From Ancylobacter sp. WKF20 (GTDB lineage: Bacteria > Pseudomonadota > Alphaproteobacteria > Rhizobiales > Xanthobacteraceae), in the NCBI RefSeq assembly GCF_029760895.1, contig NZ_CP121679.1:1612001-1676000 (forward strand): 64,000 nt of DNA, read 5' to 3'. Position 1 is the stretch's first letter, and each line of letters begins with the position of its first letter. The notes under the pieces are model-generated. The model did no database searches, was not told where the DNA came from, and saw only the letters and a program-made list of their open reading frames with translations. Both the position numbers and the translations under genes were made by a program. Below are positions 1 through 7,102 of this stretch, piece by piece.

Positions 1-921
1 GAACTGGTGCAGGCCGTCCAGCGCGTCGAGCAGGCGACGCTTCACCTTGGCGCGGCTCTGGGCGTTGTGCTCCTGGGCGATGCGGCTCTTCACCTGCTCG
101 CGCAGCGCGGCGATGTCGTCCATGCCGAGCGACTTGGCGAACTCGTCGTCGAGCGCGAGCTCACCGGGCGCATCGATCTTGGAGGCGGTCACCTCGAAGG
201 CGGCGGCCTTACCGGCGAGCTGGGCGGCCTGGTAGTTCTCAGGGAAGGTGACGTTGACCGTGCGGGTCTCGCCTTCCTTGATGCCGACCAGCTGCTCCTC
301 GAAGCCGGGGATGAAGCTGTTGGAGCCGAGCACGACCGGGATGTCCTCGCCCGAGCCGCCCTCGAACTTCTCGCCGTCGATCGAGCCGACGAAGGACACG
401 GTGACGCGGTCGCCATTGGCGGCCTCGCCGGCTTCCTTGGCGGTGTAGGGGCGGTTCGCCTCGGCGATGCGGTTGACGGTGTCGTCGACTTCCGCCTCGG
501 TCACGGCCAGCACCGGCTTGTCGAGGGTGATCGACTTGAAATCGCCGAGCTCGATGGACGGCAGCACCTCGATGCCGACGGTGTAGGACAGGTCGGCCTT
601 GCCCTCGATCACCTCATTGACCGCCGCCTCGTCCTGCGGCAGCTCGACCTTGGGCTGCATGGCGAGCTTGAAGCCGTTATCGTCGATGATCTTCGAGTTG
701 GCCTCGTTTACCGCCTGGTCGATCACTTCGGCGAGAACCGACTTGCCATAGAGGCGCTTCAGATGGGCGACCGGCACCTTGCCCGGGCGGAAGCCGTTGA
801 TGCGCACCTTGTCCTTCATCTCGCTGAGGCGCGCGGTCGCCTTGGCGTCCAGTTCGGCGGCCGGCAGAACCACGCGATATTCGCGCTTGAGACCTTCGGC
901 GAGGAGTTCGGTGACCTGCAT
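1..921 (-). CDS. tig: Trigger factor, 5' part (C-terminus beyond window)
   Basis: Ribosome-associated chaperone and peptidyl-prolyl isomerase that meets nascent chains at the exit tunnel. On the minus strand the frame opens at ATG 921 with MQVTELLAEGLKREYRVVLP and is open for 307 codons to the window edge; full trigger factors are about 430-450 residues, so the C-terminal chaperone arms are outside. The ribosome-docking signature reads NGFRPGKVP around residue 45, as expected of the family. Long plus-strand frames over it are GC-rich shadows. It lies 131 bp downstream of the 3' half of tRNA-Leu, in the same direction. Identification is firm; the start rests on family alignment. Confidence 0.93.
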   Translation of the reverse strand, partial: MQVTELLAEGLKREYRVVLPAAELDAKATARLSEMKDKVRINGFRPGKVPVAHLKRLYGKSVLAEVIDQAVNEANSKIIDDNGFKLAMQPKVELPQDEAAVNEVIEGKADLSYTVGIEVLPSIELGDFKSITLDKPVLAVTEAEVDDTVNRIAEANRPYTAKEAGEAANGDRVTVSFVGSIDGEKFEGGSGEDIPVVLGSNSFIPGFEEQLVGIKEGETRTVNVTFPENYQAAQLAGKAAAFEVTASKIDAPGELALDDEFAKSLGMDDIAALREQVKSRIAQEHNAQSRAKVKRRLLDALDGLHQF

Positions 922-1052
922 GTTCAATCGGCCTTCGTCGTGTTTGCCGCGCGAACGCGGCGTTCTCGTCGGTTATGCGAGGCCACGGCGCTCGCGCGTC
1001 GCTCGTCCTCGTCGGTGAAATTCGGTCGGGAGGCTCCGGGCTGCCGGAAAAC

Positions 1053-1107
1053 TGGTGCGGGCGGAGGGACTCGAACCCCCACATCTTGCGACACTGGAAC
1101 CTAAATC
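1053..1107 (-). pseudogene. 3' half of the host tRNA-Leu(UAG), split by the prophage
   Basis: Read on the minus strand this is the anticodon loop, 3' anticodon strand, variable arm, T arm (GGTTCGAGTCC), acceptor strand CGCCCGC and A-CCA end of a tRNA-Leu. The missing 5' part (D arm and acceptor GCGGGCG) is at 45291-45332. Joining the two at the shared core gives an 85-nt tRNA with a perfect 7-bp acceptor stem and anticodon stem-loop CTGGA-TTTAGGT-TCCAG. On this side the natural 5' half is replaced by phage sequence, so the fragment cannot fold as a tRNA. Confidence 0.92.
1096..1107. other. attL core
   Basis: The 12-bp sequence GGAACCTAAATC is repeated exactly at 45291-45302. The bases on both sides differ between the two copies, so the identity is exactly 12 bp. 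The core contains the whole 7-nt anticodon loop of tRNA-Leu(UAG). The integrase gene ends 18 bp away, the usual position for an attachment site. Confidence 0.88.
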
Positions 1108-1125
1108 TCGCCTCTGAGCTGTCCG

Positions 1126-2241
1126 TCAAGTAACTGCGCGGGTTTGCGCGCCTCCCATCCCCGCCGCTCCCGCGTCAGGGGCACAAGTTGTGGCCTGTGC
1201 CCGCACGCTAGAACGATCAAGGACGGCTACTGCATCCACAAGGGACGCAGGAGCGAGCTTCGCATAGCGCATCGTCAGGGTCATTGTCGAGTGTCCGAGG
1301 AGCTTCTGCACCTCGTACAGGGGCACTCCGCGCTGAACCAAGCGGCTCGCGAACGTGTGTCGGAGGGTGTGCGGGACGAACTCTTCGTCACCAAGCATCC
1401 CCATATGGGAGCGGCAGCGGTTCCAGCTCTCCTCAATCCCTTTCTTGGTGAGGTTGGGAAAGAGCTTAGCCTTGACGGTTCCACGGATGCGCCGCCGAAG
1501 GATGGAAGTGGCCCGTTCAGTCGCAGGGATGACGCGCGACCTGTTGGACTTGGTGCGCGATGCGAACAAGCGGATTTGAAGTCGCTCGCCTCCCCCGACC
1601 AACGGAACCCGCTCGATTTCGCCCGCAGTGAGGTTCAAGCCCTCAGAAACGCGCATCCCGGTATCCACCAGTAGCGCCACGAAATCGAGCATTTCCGGCT
1701 CACCCGTGAAGGTGAACCACGCAAGAATGCGCTCCTCTTCTTCCTCCGTGAACCAGCGCAGCCGGCCCTCAGGTTCGTCTTCCCACTCAAAGTTCGGACG
1801 CTTCGCAATCCACTCCATCTTTGCCGCATAAGTCAGCATCTTGGAGAGAGCCGCGAGCTTTCGATTGATCGTCGCCCCCGAGTAGTTCTTCGTTCCCTGC
1901 TTCAGGGCCAGTGTTGCCGCATCTATCTGAGCCGGTCCAATGGACCTGATCGGCGTAAGCGGGCCGATGAGATCAACCATCATGCGGCCATTAAAGATGA
2001 GGGTGGCTGCGCTCTTCTGCCCCTCCCAATAGCGCGTCTTGGTGCGCTCGAAGAGTTCTTCGAGGGTGGTAGGGGCGATGTTGAGCCCCTCGGTAGGCGC
2101 GGTGCCGGTTGTCTCCAGCGATGCGCGTAGTGTTGCCTCCCATGCTTCCGCCTCAGCGCGCGTCGGGAAGTCCTTACGGAAACGCCTCCCGTTGTGCGTA
2201 AGGGAACACTGCCATGCGCTCCCTCGGGGTCGAATTGCCAT
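1126..2241 (-). CDS. int: Tyrosine recombinase integrase
   Basis: Site-specific recombinase of 371 aa that would catalyse attP x attB integration in the anticodon loop of tRNA-Leu. The catalytic residues are all visible: Arg197 in DTGMRVSE, Lys231, the box His291-xx-Arg294 (HTLRHTFASR), His317 in LLGHST and the nucleophile Tyr326 (MRYAKL). The first 50 residues look like an arm-binding domain (RRFRKDFPTRAEAEAWE) and residues 55-145 like the SAM-like core-binding domain. It is transcribed toward attL, 18 bp from the core. Its start (ATG 2241) is 36 bp from the divergent phage tRNA-Leu, so its promoter must overlap the tRNA gene. No excisionase was recognised. Confidence 0.95.
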   Translation of the reverse strand: MAIRPRGSAWQCSLTHNGRRFRKDFPTRAEAEAWEATLRASLETTGTAPTEGLNIAPTTLEELFERTKTRYWEGQKSAATLIFNGRMMVDLIGPLTPIRSIGPAQIDAATLALKQGTKNYSGATINRKLAALSKMLTYAAKMEWIAKRPNFEWEDEPEGRLRWFTEEEEERILAWFTFTGEPEMLDFVALLVDTGMRVSEGLNLTAGEIERVPLVGGGERLQIRLFASRTKSNRSRVIPATERATSILRRRIRGTVKAKLFPNLTKKGIEESWNRCRSHMGMLGDEEFVPHTLRHTFASRLVQRGVPLYEVQKLLGHSTMTLTMRYAKLAPASLVDAVAVLDRSSVRAQATTCAPDAGAAGMGGAQTRAVT

Positions 2242-2277
2242 CTATGGCCCTCCTAAGGTACAGGATGATCCGCCATT

Positions 2278-2362
2278 GCCCGGTTGGCGGAATTGGTAGA
2301 CGCACTCGGTTTAGGTCCGAGCGCCTCGCGGCGTGGGGGTTCGAGTCCCTCACCGGGCACCA
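2278..2362 (+). tRNA. Phage-borne tRNA-Leu(UAG)
   Basis: A complete 85-nt type-II tRNA. The acceptor stem is GCCCGGT/ACCGGGC with encoded CCA, the D arm reads GGTAGACGCA, the anticodon stem-loop is CTCGG-TTTAGGT-CCGAG (anticodon TAG), the long variable arm is GCGCCTCGCGGCGT, and the T arm is GGTTCGAGTCC. It has the same specificity and the same 7-nt anticodon loop as the host gene that the prophage interrupts, but different stems, so it is not a duplicated piece of host DNA. It diverges from int. The convergent regulator gene reads into its last 13 bases. Confidence 0.96.
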
Positions 2363-2673
2363 CCGGCGATTTCAGCCATTTTCTCAGCGACAGCCTCGCC
2401 GGCCGTCGTCGCGCGCCACTCGAAAGCGTTCGCGTGATGCTGAGCGGGCTGCGAGCGGACTAAGCCGCACTCGGTCAGCCACTTGAGGTGTGTGGAAACC
2501 GTGTTGCGTGCGATGCCATGACGCTTGGTCAGGTCGCCCTGCCATATGTCAGGCTCCGCGCAGATTATCCCGAAAATCTGCAACGTCAGGTCGGAGAACG
2601 ACTTGTGCTGCTTCGTGAAATACTCAACGGCAGAAACGAGGTTTCTCAACCCCGCGCGCGCTTCCGGCTTCAT
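2350..2673 (-). CDS. Winged-helix DNA-binding protein, candidate prophage repressor
   Basis: A 107-aa protein with a MarR/ArsR-like winged helix in residues 30-85: LTLQIFGIICAEPDIWQGDL, then KRHGIARNTVSTHLKWL as the probable recognition helix, then a wing at ECGLVRSQPAQHHANAFEWRAT. It is the only clear HTH regulator of the int-tRNA lysogeny block. The start at 2673 follows AAAGGGG. An operator-type inverted repeat lies 40 bp upstream, consistent with autoregulation. No CI-type repressor or cleavable LexA-like peptidase domain was recognised elsewhere in the prophage, so I infer this as the immunity repressor. It could instead be a minor regulator. Confidence 0.6.
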   Translation of the reverse strand: MKPEARAGLRNLVSAVEYFTKQHKSFSDLTLQIFGIICAEPDIWQGDLTKRHGIARNTVSTHLKWLTECGLVRSQPAQHHANAFEWRATTAGEAVAEKMAEIAGGAR

Positions 2674-2712
2674 CTAGATACCCCTTTGCGTTGTTCCGCA
2701 GCGGGTAGGCTT

Positions 2713-2728
2713 ATCCCACTTTCGGGAT
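2713..2728. promoter_or_regulatory. Operator-type inverted repeat O1
   Basis: ATCCCACTTTCGGGAT: 5-bp arms ATCCC/GGGAT around 6 bp. It lies 40 bp upstream of the winged-helix gene. It belongs to the RTCCC-N6-GGGAY family also seen at 4925, 5065, 42498 and 45189. The minus strand continues GGGATAAG, a possible -10, but I see no good -35 here. Confidence 0.6.
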
Positions 2729-2733
2729 TTGCT

Positions 2734-2979
2734 CTAGAGTGCGAGGAACGCTGCAAAGGCGCCGATCATCAGGGCGCCGGCCTTCCATCTCCACCCATCC
2801 GCTGTATCAATGCCGAGGCAGGCTCGCCCCGCCCATACCTCAACCCCCGAGCCAGTCGGGGCCGCGCCAAAGAACCGGCGCGCATAGCGGCACTCGTGCC
2901 ATTCAACCATCACGTCCCCGAGGCCGGGGACGCCTAGATGTACGGACTTCATTCCTTTTTTGCCTTCTTTGATGGGCAT
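2734..2979 (-). CDS. Small phage protein, possible C-terminal membrane segment
   Basis: 81 aa, family not recognised. The C-terminus (WKAGALMIGAFAAFLAL) could be one membrane-spanning or tail-anchor helix. The N-terminal part holds GVPGLGDVMVEWHECRYARRF. The start at ATG 2979 is favoured by AGGA five bases upstream and by a plausible promoter just before it; the inner ATG at 2952 is an alternative. Its stop lies 5 bp before operator O1. Confidence 0.5.
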   Translation of the reverse strand: MPIKEGKKGMKSVHLGVPGLGDVMVEWHECRYARRFFGAAPTGSGVEVWAGRACLGIDTADGWRWKAGALMIGAFAAFLAL

Positions 2980-3303
2980 ACATTCCTAGAAACCTTTCGA
3001 CAGATACTCATACGCAGGCGAAAGCGTCAAGAACGAAACATGAACACTTAGGTAACAGAAAACCTCTTATCCACACTCGTGGGAACGCCGGTTTTCACAT
3101 GCACGGGCCTTTTCGCGAGCCGATTGCGGCCTCGCTGGCTGGCTTCATCAGGCGTGCGGCACCACCCGCACACGACGGGCCGCGCGGCCCGTTTCGCCGT
3201 CTTCTAAATGGCTTACGCCCTTACCTGTCCAATTCGTTTTCCGAATGGTTCCACCTCGATTGATTCACGCCATTGATGAGAAGCGCGCGGTGCGCCACAA
3301 CAG
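2980..3303. other. Intergenic region with promoter and hairpin
   Basis: No convincing gene in these 324 bp. The left end holds the promoter candidate at 3001-3030. An 18-bp self-complementary sequence at 3175-3192 (ACGGGCC-GCGC-GGCCCGT) is followed on the plus strand by TTTCG and could be a weak terminator. TATCCACACTCGTGGGA near 3068 is only a degenerate relative of the operator repeats. Confidence 0.5.
3001..3030 (-). promoter_or_regulatory. Host-type promoter candidate
   Basis: Minus strand: -35 TTGACG (3030-3025), 18-bp spacer, -10 TATCTG (3006-3001). It would start transcription about 15 bp before ATG 2979. Confidence 0.4.
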
Positions 3304-3723
3304 CTAGGCGTGGATCAGCCCGTCATCACCCACATATAGATCGACGTTCCCGGCCTTCGTTGCGGCCGCGTCGAGCGCAGCGGCGTGCGGCTCGGGCCAA
3401 TCACCATCCCAAAAGCCGGCGCCGTGCCCGCACCGCGTCAGCCAGAAGTCGTGCCCCGCCATGGCCGCTTTGCGGGCCGCTAGGCTGCCCTCAAACTCGC
3501 GCGAGAGGGGCGCGCCTTCGCATTGGATGTGCGCGAGGTTCGCAGCGTAGAAGTCGCGACAGTCGGCGTGCATTTTCGATAGGGTTTCCGGGGCGATGTC
3601 GCTTTCGTCCCGGTCATTGTCGAGAGGCTCGCCCGCGTCATCCACGGATGACCAAAGAGCGGCGCCAACATAGCCCCGGAAGAAATGCCATTCCGGGGAG
3701 CCTTCGCGGAGGTTGTCAGGCAT
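3304..3723 (-). CDS. Conserved phage hypothetical protein
   Basis: 139 aa, function unknown. It contains AGHDFWLTRCGHGAGFWDGD near residue 90, a block I remember from many small phage and prophage proteins, and a negatively charged middle (DDAGEPLDNDRDESDIAPE). It has no signal peptide or membrane segment. Its ATG overlaps the end of the upstream gene by 8 bp, so the two are translationally coupled within a small leftward operon (3304-4336). Confidence 0.7.
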   Translation of the reverse strand: MPDNLREGSPEWHFFRGYVGAALWSSVDDAGEPLDNDRDESDIAPETLSKMHADCRDFYAANLAHIQCEGAPLSREFEGSLAARKAAMAGHDFWLTRCGHGAGFWDGDWPEPHAAALDAAATKAGNVDLYVGDDGLIHA

Positions 3724-3952
3724 TGGCGGACACCTCCCCCAGGTCGACTACCGACACCGTGTCGAAGGCCACGCCGTAGGGCGTCACGGGTTCGACGGGC
3801 GCGTAATGCCAGAGGCCGGCCGCCTCTCGGTTCCAGCGCTCAAGCTCCGCGTGATAGGCGGCGACTGACACAAAGCCGCGCGAGGCTGCTCGACTTCTCC
3901 CCGTAGGGACGTGAGTTCGGACGTAACAGAATGCGGAGAAGGAATCAGACAT
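3716..3952 (-). CDS. Hypothetical phage protein
   Basis: 78 aa, not recognised. The sequence begins MSDSFSAFCYVRTHVPTGRS and has a middle helix SVAAYHAELERWNREAAGLW. No signal or membrane segment is visible. It overlaps the downstream gene by 8 bp and lies 9 bp after the upstream one, so it is part of the same operon. Confidence 0.55.
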   Translation of the reverse strand: MSDSFSAFCYVRTHVPTGRSRAASRGFVSVAAYHAELERWNREAAGLWHYAPVEPVTPYGVAFDTVSVVDLGEVSANA

Positions 3953-3961
3953 CGCGCGCCC

Positions 3962-4336
3962 TCAAACCGCCTGCCACACGCGAAAGCCAGCGCGCTCTAG
4001 CTGCGCCTGCCAAGATGGCCCCGCGTCGTGAAGCAGGGCAGCGCGGAAGGCGTCGTAACCGGAAAGCTCCCCTAGCGCCCGGTCCACCGGGTACACGGAA
4101 GGCAGCTTGCCAGCGGCGACCGACGCGGCGGCGGTACGCTTGTCATACCCGAAGCCGTTAGCGTGCCCCCGCACCATCTGAGTGCCGAGCCAATGGACGT
4201 AGGCATAGAGCCGCGCCGCGCCGTCCTTCGGGTGCTTGAAGGCCACGGTTGCGACCTTCCGGTCGTCCCCGCCAAGGATGATGTATGCCGAGACGCCAGC
4301 GAATGCCTTGTCGTGCTGGTCGTAGACGTTTGCCAT
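3962..4336 (-). CDS. Hypothetical phage protein
   Basis: 124 aa, not recognised. It begins MANVYDQHDKAFAGVSAYII, has a mixed alpha/beta pattern and ends LERAGFRVWQAV. Composition matches the other lysogeny-region genes. It is the first gene of the 4336-3304 operon; GGCAACCCC precedes the ATG, so the ribosome site is weak. Confidence 0.55.
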   Translation of the reverse strand: MANVYDQHDKAFAGVSAYIILGGDDRKVATVAFKHPKDGAARLYAYVHWLGTQMVRGHANGFGYDKRTAAASVAAGKLPSVYPVDRALGELSGYDAFRAALLHDAGPSWQAQLERAGFRVWQAV

Positions 4337-4415
4337 GGGGTTGCCTCTAGAGCCTGAGGATTGGTAAGGTTCCCCCCGGCAACCCCACGCCCTTTCGAGC
4401 GTGAGGAAGCCGTCT

Positions 4416-4517
4416 CTAGAGCCAGAGAATGAATAGGGCCGTGAGGGCTGCCACCCTCGCGGCTTTCTTCATTTTCAGGGGTTTGCCAGAGACGGAGACG
4501 AACACCACGATTTGCAT
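4416..4517 (-). CDS. Possible 33-aa membrane peptide
   Basis: ATG 4517 follows GGAG with a 9-nt gap and gives a 33-aa peptide whose C-terminal half, KKAARVAALTALFILWL, looks like a single basic-flanked membrane helix. It is the only coding candidate in the 4337-4637 gap; the rest of that gap shows nothing I can name. Confidence 0.3.
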   Translation of the reverse strand: MQIVVFVSVSGKPLKMKKAARVAALTALFILWL

Positions 4518-4637
4518 GGCTCGGTTCTCCGGGGGGTAGCGGCCGGGCAAGAGCGCCCGACCGGGCACGCTAGGCGCACCATGAGGCGCACCCGATGCGG
4601 GCCGGATGCGCCCTAGCTGCGTCTCATGAGGTGGGGT

Positions 4638-4907
4638 TCACCACCAGTTACGGCCGAGCTTCACGGCGCGCGGCTCGATGCCATAAGCGCGCGCGGCGGC
4701 CTGTTTCAGGTCACGAAGGGTGTCGCCTAGGTCCCGTCCGAAGTACGGGCCGATCTGGCAGCCGATGCCGTCGTGAGGCGTCACAAGGTAGGGAAACCAG
4801 CCTTCGCGAGAATTGCCCCACGCCTCAATGCGGTGCGTCCCGCCCTTGAGGAGTTCCGCGACCGGGACGAACTCGCCGCCCCACATTGTACGATCCGACC
4901 AACCCAT
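4638..4907 (-). CDS. Hypothetical phage protein
   Basis: 89 aa from ATG 4907. This start is chosen because GGAG lies 8 nt upstream; a GTG at 4916 would overlap that ribosome site. The protein is rich in Trp and Gly (EAWGNSREGWFPYLVTPHDG) and ends in KLGRNWW. Function unknown. Operator O2 (4925-4940) and the promoter with operator O3 lie just upstream, so this is the first gene read from the repressible lysogeny promoter. Confidence 0.55.
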   Translation of the reverse strand: MGWSDRTMWGGEFVPVAELLKGGTHRIEAWGNSREGWFPYLVTPHDGIGCQIGPYFGRDLGDTLRDLKQAAARAYGIEPRAVKLGRNWW

Positions 4908-4924
4908 GATTGGCACTCCGTATC

Positions 4925-4940
4925 ATCCCAAAAACGGGAC
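4925..4940. promoter_or_regulatory. Operator-type inverted repeat O2
   Basis: ATCCCAAAAACGGGAC, 18 bp upstream of ATG 4907. On the minus strand it sits between TTATCT and GGATGA, 17 bp apart, the same geometry as the better promoters at 5063, 42496 and 45187, though the -35 is poor here. Confidence 0.6.
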
Positions 4941-5062
4941 GTTCGAGATAAAGGTTTCGGCCCTGCTAGGCCATCGTCAGGGGTGCAGCACCAGCACCCG
5001 ACCTATTCACCTTTCAAACAGCCCCCGAAGGTGCAGCCAGCGCCGCCGCTTCGTTGCACCTC

Positions 5063-5091
5063 TTATCCCAAAATCGGGATGATGCTGTCAA
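5063..5091 (-). promoter_or_regulatory. Lysogeny promoter with operator O3 in its spacer
   Basis: Minus strand: perfect -35 TTGACA (5091-5086), 17-bp spacer, -10 GGATAA (5068-5063). The perfect inverted repeat ATCCC-AAAATC-GGGAT (5065-5080) fills the spacer and enters the -10, so a bound repressor would block RNA polymerase. It would drive leftward transcription into the lysogeny block. The 4908-5156 gap also holds AT-rich sequence to its right. Confidence 0.7.
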
Positions 5092-5156
5092 GCGGGACAG
5101 GAGTATTTTTCTTAAAAATCAGAATATTGCATGTTTTTCAGGGCCTTAGTGGGAAC

Positions 5157-5756
5157 TCATTGTGCCCGGAGAAGCCCCGAACTGCGCGCCGCCTCGGCGT
5201 GTGTGCGCGCCAACTGCCGCGCAAACTCGATCTGTTTGGCATACTTCGCGTGCTCTGCCGCCGCCCGGCGCGCATCCTCCATTAGCTGGTAGGTTGCGGT
5301 ATTTTGGTAATTCATGGCGTGGCGCAGAGCGGCCGTGTAAGCGCCGTCTGACGACAACGCTTCCCAGCGCTTCACACTTTCGTACGTGCGAAGGGCAACC
5401 GCTTCAGAATAGCCGACGGCAGTTCCATCAAGGTGCGAGGTAGTTACAGAGGGGGCCGACTGGAAGGGCCGTTCAGCAGGCACGGCCTTAACTGTAGAGG
5501 GCACAGCCGCGCCCTGTTCAACGCGGGCAATTGCAACACCGCTCTGCGCTTCGCCAGCTTTAGCTTTGGCTTCCTCGACCTTTTGCCACCAAGCCACGCA
5601 GCGGGCGCGAAGGATTGCAGCCTTAGCCTGTAGCAACTGCCTTCCCTTACCTTTTTGGGAGTCGGGCAGCGCCAGCCAAGTGTTCAAGTAGGAGAGTGCG
5701 AGGGCGCATGCAATGGTGACCGCGACGCTCACCAGCACGCCAAACACGTTAGACAT
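5157..5756 (-). CDS. Membrane-anchored coiled-coil protein
   Basis: 199 aa. An N-terminal membrane helix (VFGVLVSVAVTIACALALSY, residues 4-23) is followed by a long Ala/Glu/Lys-rich, probably helical region (LLQAKAAILRARCVAWWQKV; EEAKAKAGEAQS) and an Arg/Ala-rich helical end. ATG 5756 is chosen because GGAG lies 6 nt upstream; the frame is open further upstream but without a good ribosome site. Function unknown; location at the lysogeny end and a membrane anchor would suit a superinfection or lysogenic-conversion role, which is inference only. Confidence 0.55.
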   Translation of the reverse strand: MSNVFGVLVSVAVTIACALALSYLNTWLALPDSQKGKGRQLLQAKAAILRARCVAWWQKVEEAKAKAGEAQSGVAIARVEQGAAVPSTVKAVPAERPFQSAPSVTTSHLDGTAVGYSEAVALRTYESVKRWEALSSDGAYTAALRHAMNYQNTATYQLMEDARRAAAEHAKYAKQIEFARQLARTHAEAARSSGLLRAQ

Positions 5757-6176
5757 GCGCGACTCCATATAGGCACCCGGACAAGGCAATCTACCATCCC
5801 TTGTGGTTTCGCAAAAGAGATAGACAGGGGCGCCCACACCCCATCAAACACGAACGCATCGACGAATGCCCAAGGTGGGCATGGGCACCCGTGCCGCCCC
5901 CGCTATGGCCGCCTAGGCGCACGGTGGAGATACTCAATCCAACGCAGAAGCCAGCACCTTCAAGGGCTTGCACGCGGCGCGTGCCCGGAACTGTGCCCAA
6001 TGCCCCCCTAGGCGCCCCTCTAAATCGGCCGGCCGGCACCCCCATGGGGGGTCTCGCGCGTTCTTCTCTATTCAGATGCTCACTCGGATTTCTGCCGAAA
6101 ACCATCGGGGGTCCCTTCACGACGACTCCAGCGGCTCCTAGGGTGCCCGGAGACGGCCAACGAAGGGGAACCGCGC
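5757..6176. other. Intergenic region upstream of a plus-strand gene
   Basis: 420 bp without a convincing gene; the overlapping frames differ in codon pattern and lack ribosome sites. It must hold the promoters of the flanking divergent genes (5156-5756 minus, 6177 plus), but none is clear. CCTAGG or CCTAGGCGC recurs (about 5911, 6005, 6137, and again at 6604 and 6631). Confidence 0.4.
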
Positions 6177-6599
6177 ATGTCCGGTGGGATGACATGGAAG
6201 CAGCTTCAGGAGGCCCTCACAGCCTATCCATGGACCGCGTTCGGGCACGAGGACTTCCACCTAGTCGAGACCACTGTACGTGCCTGTCAGGCGGCCGGGA
6301 GACCGCTTGAGGTGGATTGGGAGGCCGTCGAGGCGATGACGGTCATTCTCCAGATTGAGCCCTTGGACACGAGGTTCCTCCTGCACAAGTTTGAGCCGGG
6401 TCGTGGGCTACTCTTCCTGAAGAAGAAGCCCCTCTTCCTCGTCTGCACAGGGCAGCTCACCAAGGATAGGTGGGACATGCACCTGCCCGGCCGCTCGTTA
6501 GAGGCAGCGCTGAGTGCTGTCGTGAGACCATTCGAGTTGATGGATAGACAGTGGAAGGGGATGGCGAAAGCTCTGGCGGACATTCCAGCAAAGCCTTGA
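6177..6599 (+). CDS. Hypothetical plus-strand prophage protein
   Basis: 140 aa, family not recognised, probably soluble. It begins MSGGMTWKQLQEALTAYPWT and has a central strand-rich part (LLFLKKKPLFLVCTG). GAAGGGG lies upstream of the ATG. It runs against nearly all phage genes, as expected of a lysogenic-conversion gene expressed from a host-type promoter. A hairpin at 6663-6690 follows it. Confidence 0.55.
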   Translation: MSGGMTWKQLQEALTAYPWTAFGHEDFHLVETTVRACQAAGRPLEVDWEAVEAMTVILQIEPLDTRFLLHKFEPGRGLLFLKKKPLFLVCTGQLTKDRWDMHLPGRSLEAALSAVVRPFELMDRQWKGMAKALADIPAKP

Positions 6600-6662
6600 C
6601 CAGCCCCTAGGTCCCCCTCTCCGAGGCCAGCCTAGGCCACCTCAAGATAGCCTTGACATTAC

Positions 6663-6690
6663 ACCCTACCGAGCGACAGCGAGGTAGGGT
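6663..6690. terminator. Convergent hairpin
   Basis: ACCCTACC...GGTAGGGT, an 8-bp stem around 12 nt, between the convergent ends of the 6177 (+) and 6690 (-) genes. It lacks a clear U-tract, so termination strength is unknown. Confidence 0.4.
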
Positions 6691-6947
6691 CATAACCCCG
6701 CGATGCGGGTGTATTCCCGCTTTGCAAGCGCGGTCATGCTAAATGCCGGGCCAATGCGGGTGAACCACCCAGCCTTTGCCATGGCCTCTAGGTCGGCGCC
6801 GACATCCGACTCCATTCCCAAGGCGGTCATAAGCGAGCCAAGCTCCTCGGGTTTCCACGTGTCGGCCTGCCGATAGCGCCACTGGTCCCCGATAATGGTC
6901 AAGATGTTGAGTTGCGTGTCGGTTAGAGAGGCAGTTTCGTAGGCCAT
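6690..6947 (-). CDS. Small winged-helix-like hypothetical protein
   Basis: 85 aa from ATG 6947, chosen because GGAG lies 7 nt upstream. The pattern of helices (LTDTQLNILTIIGDQWRYRQ; PEELGSLMTALGMESDVGAD) then EAMAKAGWFTRIGPAFSMTA resembles a MarR-like winged helix, but this is inference. It is the first gene downstream of phage promoter P1, so it would be expressed with the late genes. Confidence 0.5.
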   Translation of the reverse strand: MAYETASLTDTQLNILTIIGDQWRYRQADTWKPEELGSLMTALGMESDVGADLEAMAKAGWFTRIGPAFSMTALAKREYTRIAGL

Positions 6948-7024
6948 GGAACTCTCCGTCTGCTCGTTACGAAACCATATGTAGTATGGTTGTAAAATTG
7001 AAACAGAACACACAGCGAACATCC

Positions 7025-7068
7025 GCCCCCTGTTGGGAGATTTTTTCTCTCACTAACCAACAGGGGGC
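7025..7068. terminator. Long GC-rich hairpin downstream of phage promoter P1
   Basis: 12-bp perfect stem GCCCCCTGTTGG/CCAACAGGGGGC around a 20-nt A/T-rich loop. It lies immediately after the predicted start of P1, so it would form at the 5' end of that RNA or stop transcription coming out of the terminase gene. No terminal U-tract follows on the minus strand. Confidence 0.5.
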
Positions 7069-7072
7069 TCTT

Positions 7073-7092
7073 CCTATAGTGGGGGGTTAGCC
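7073..7092 (-). promoter_or_regulatory. Predicted phage RNA polymerase promoter P1
   Basis: Minus strand GGCTAACCCCCCACTATAGG, matching the T7-class core CACTATAGG and resembling the TAACCCTCACTA of T3. It is one of six copies. Position after the last late gene parallels the T7 promoter near the right genome end. Confidence 0.8.
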
Positions 7093-7102
7093 AACTCCTT
7101 GA

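Noticed and set aside
7..1104. 365-aa plus-strand frame
   Set aside because: It is the antisense shadow of trigger factor; its sequence is low-complexity and runs into the tRNA remnant, with no ribosome site.
2278..2362. Phage tRNA-Leu as a possible attachment site
   Set aside because: It is complete with CCA and has no partner fragment at the right end. The right-end fragment matches the split gene at 1053 instead.
3066..3085. TATCCACACTCGTGGGA as a further operator copy
   Set aside because: It has TCCA/TGGGA arms and different spacing from the five clear copies.
5900..6640. Recurring CCTAGG / CCTAGGCGC
   Set aside because: Spacing is irregular and sites fall in both coding and non-coding DNA. 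It may be chance or a protein site, but the evidence is too thin.
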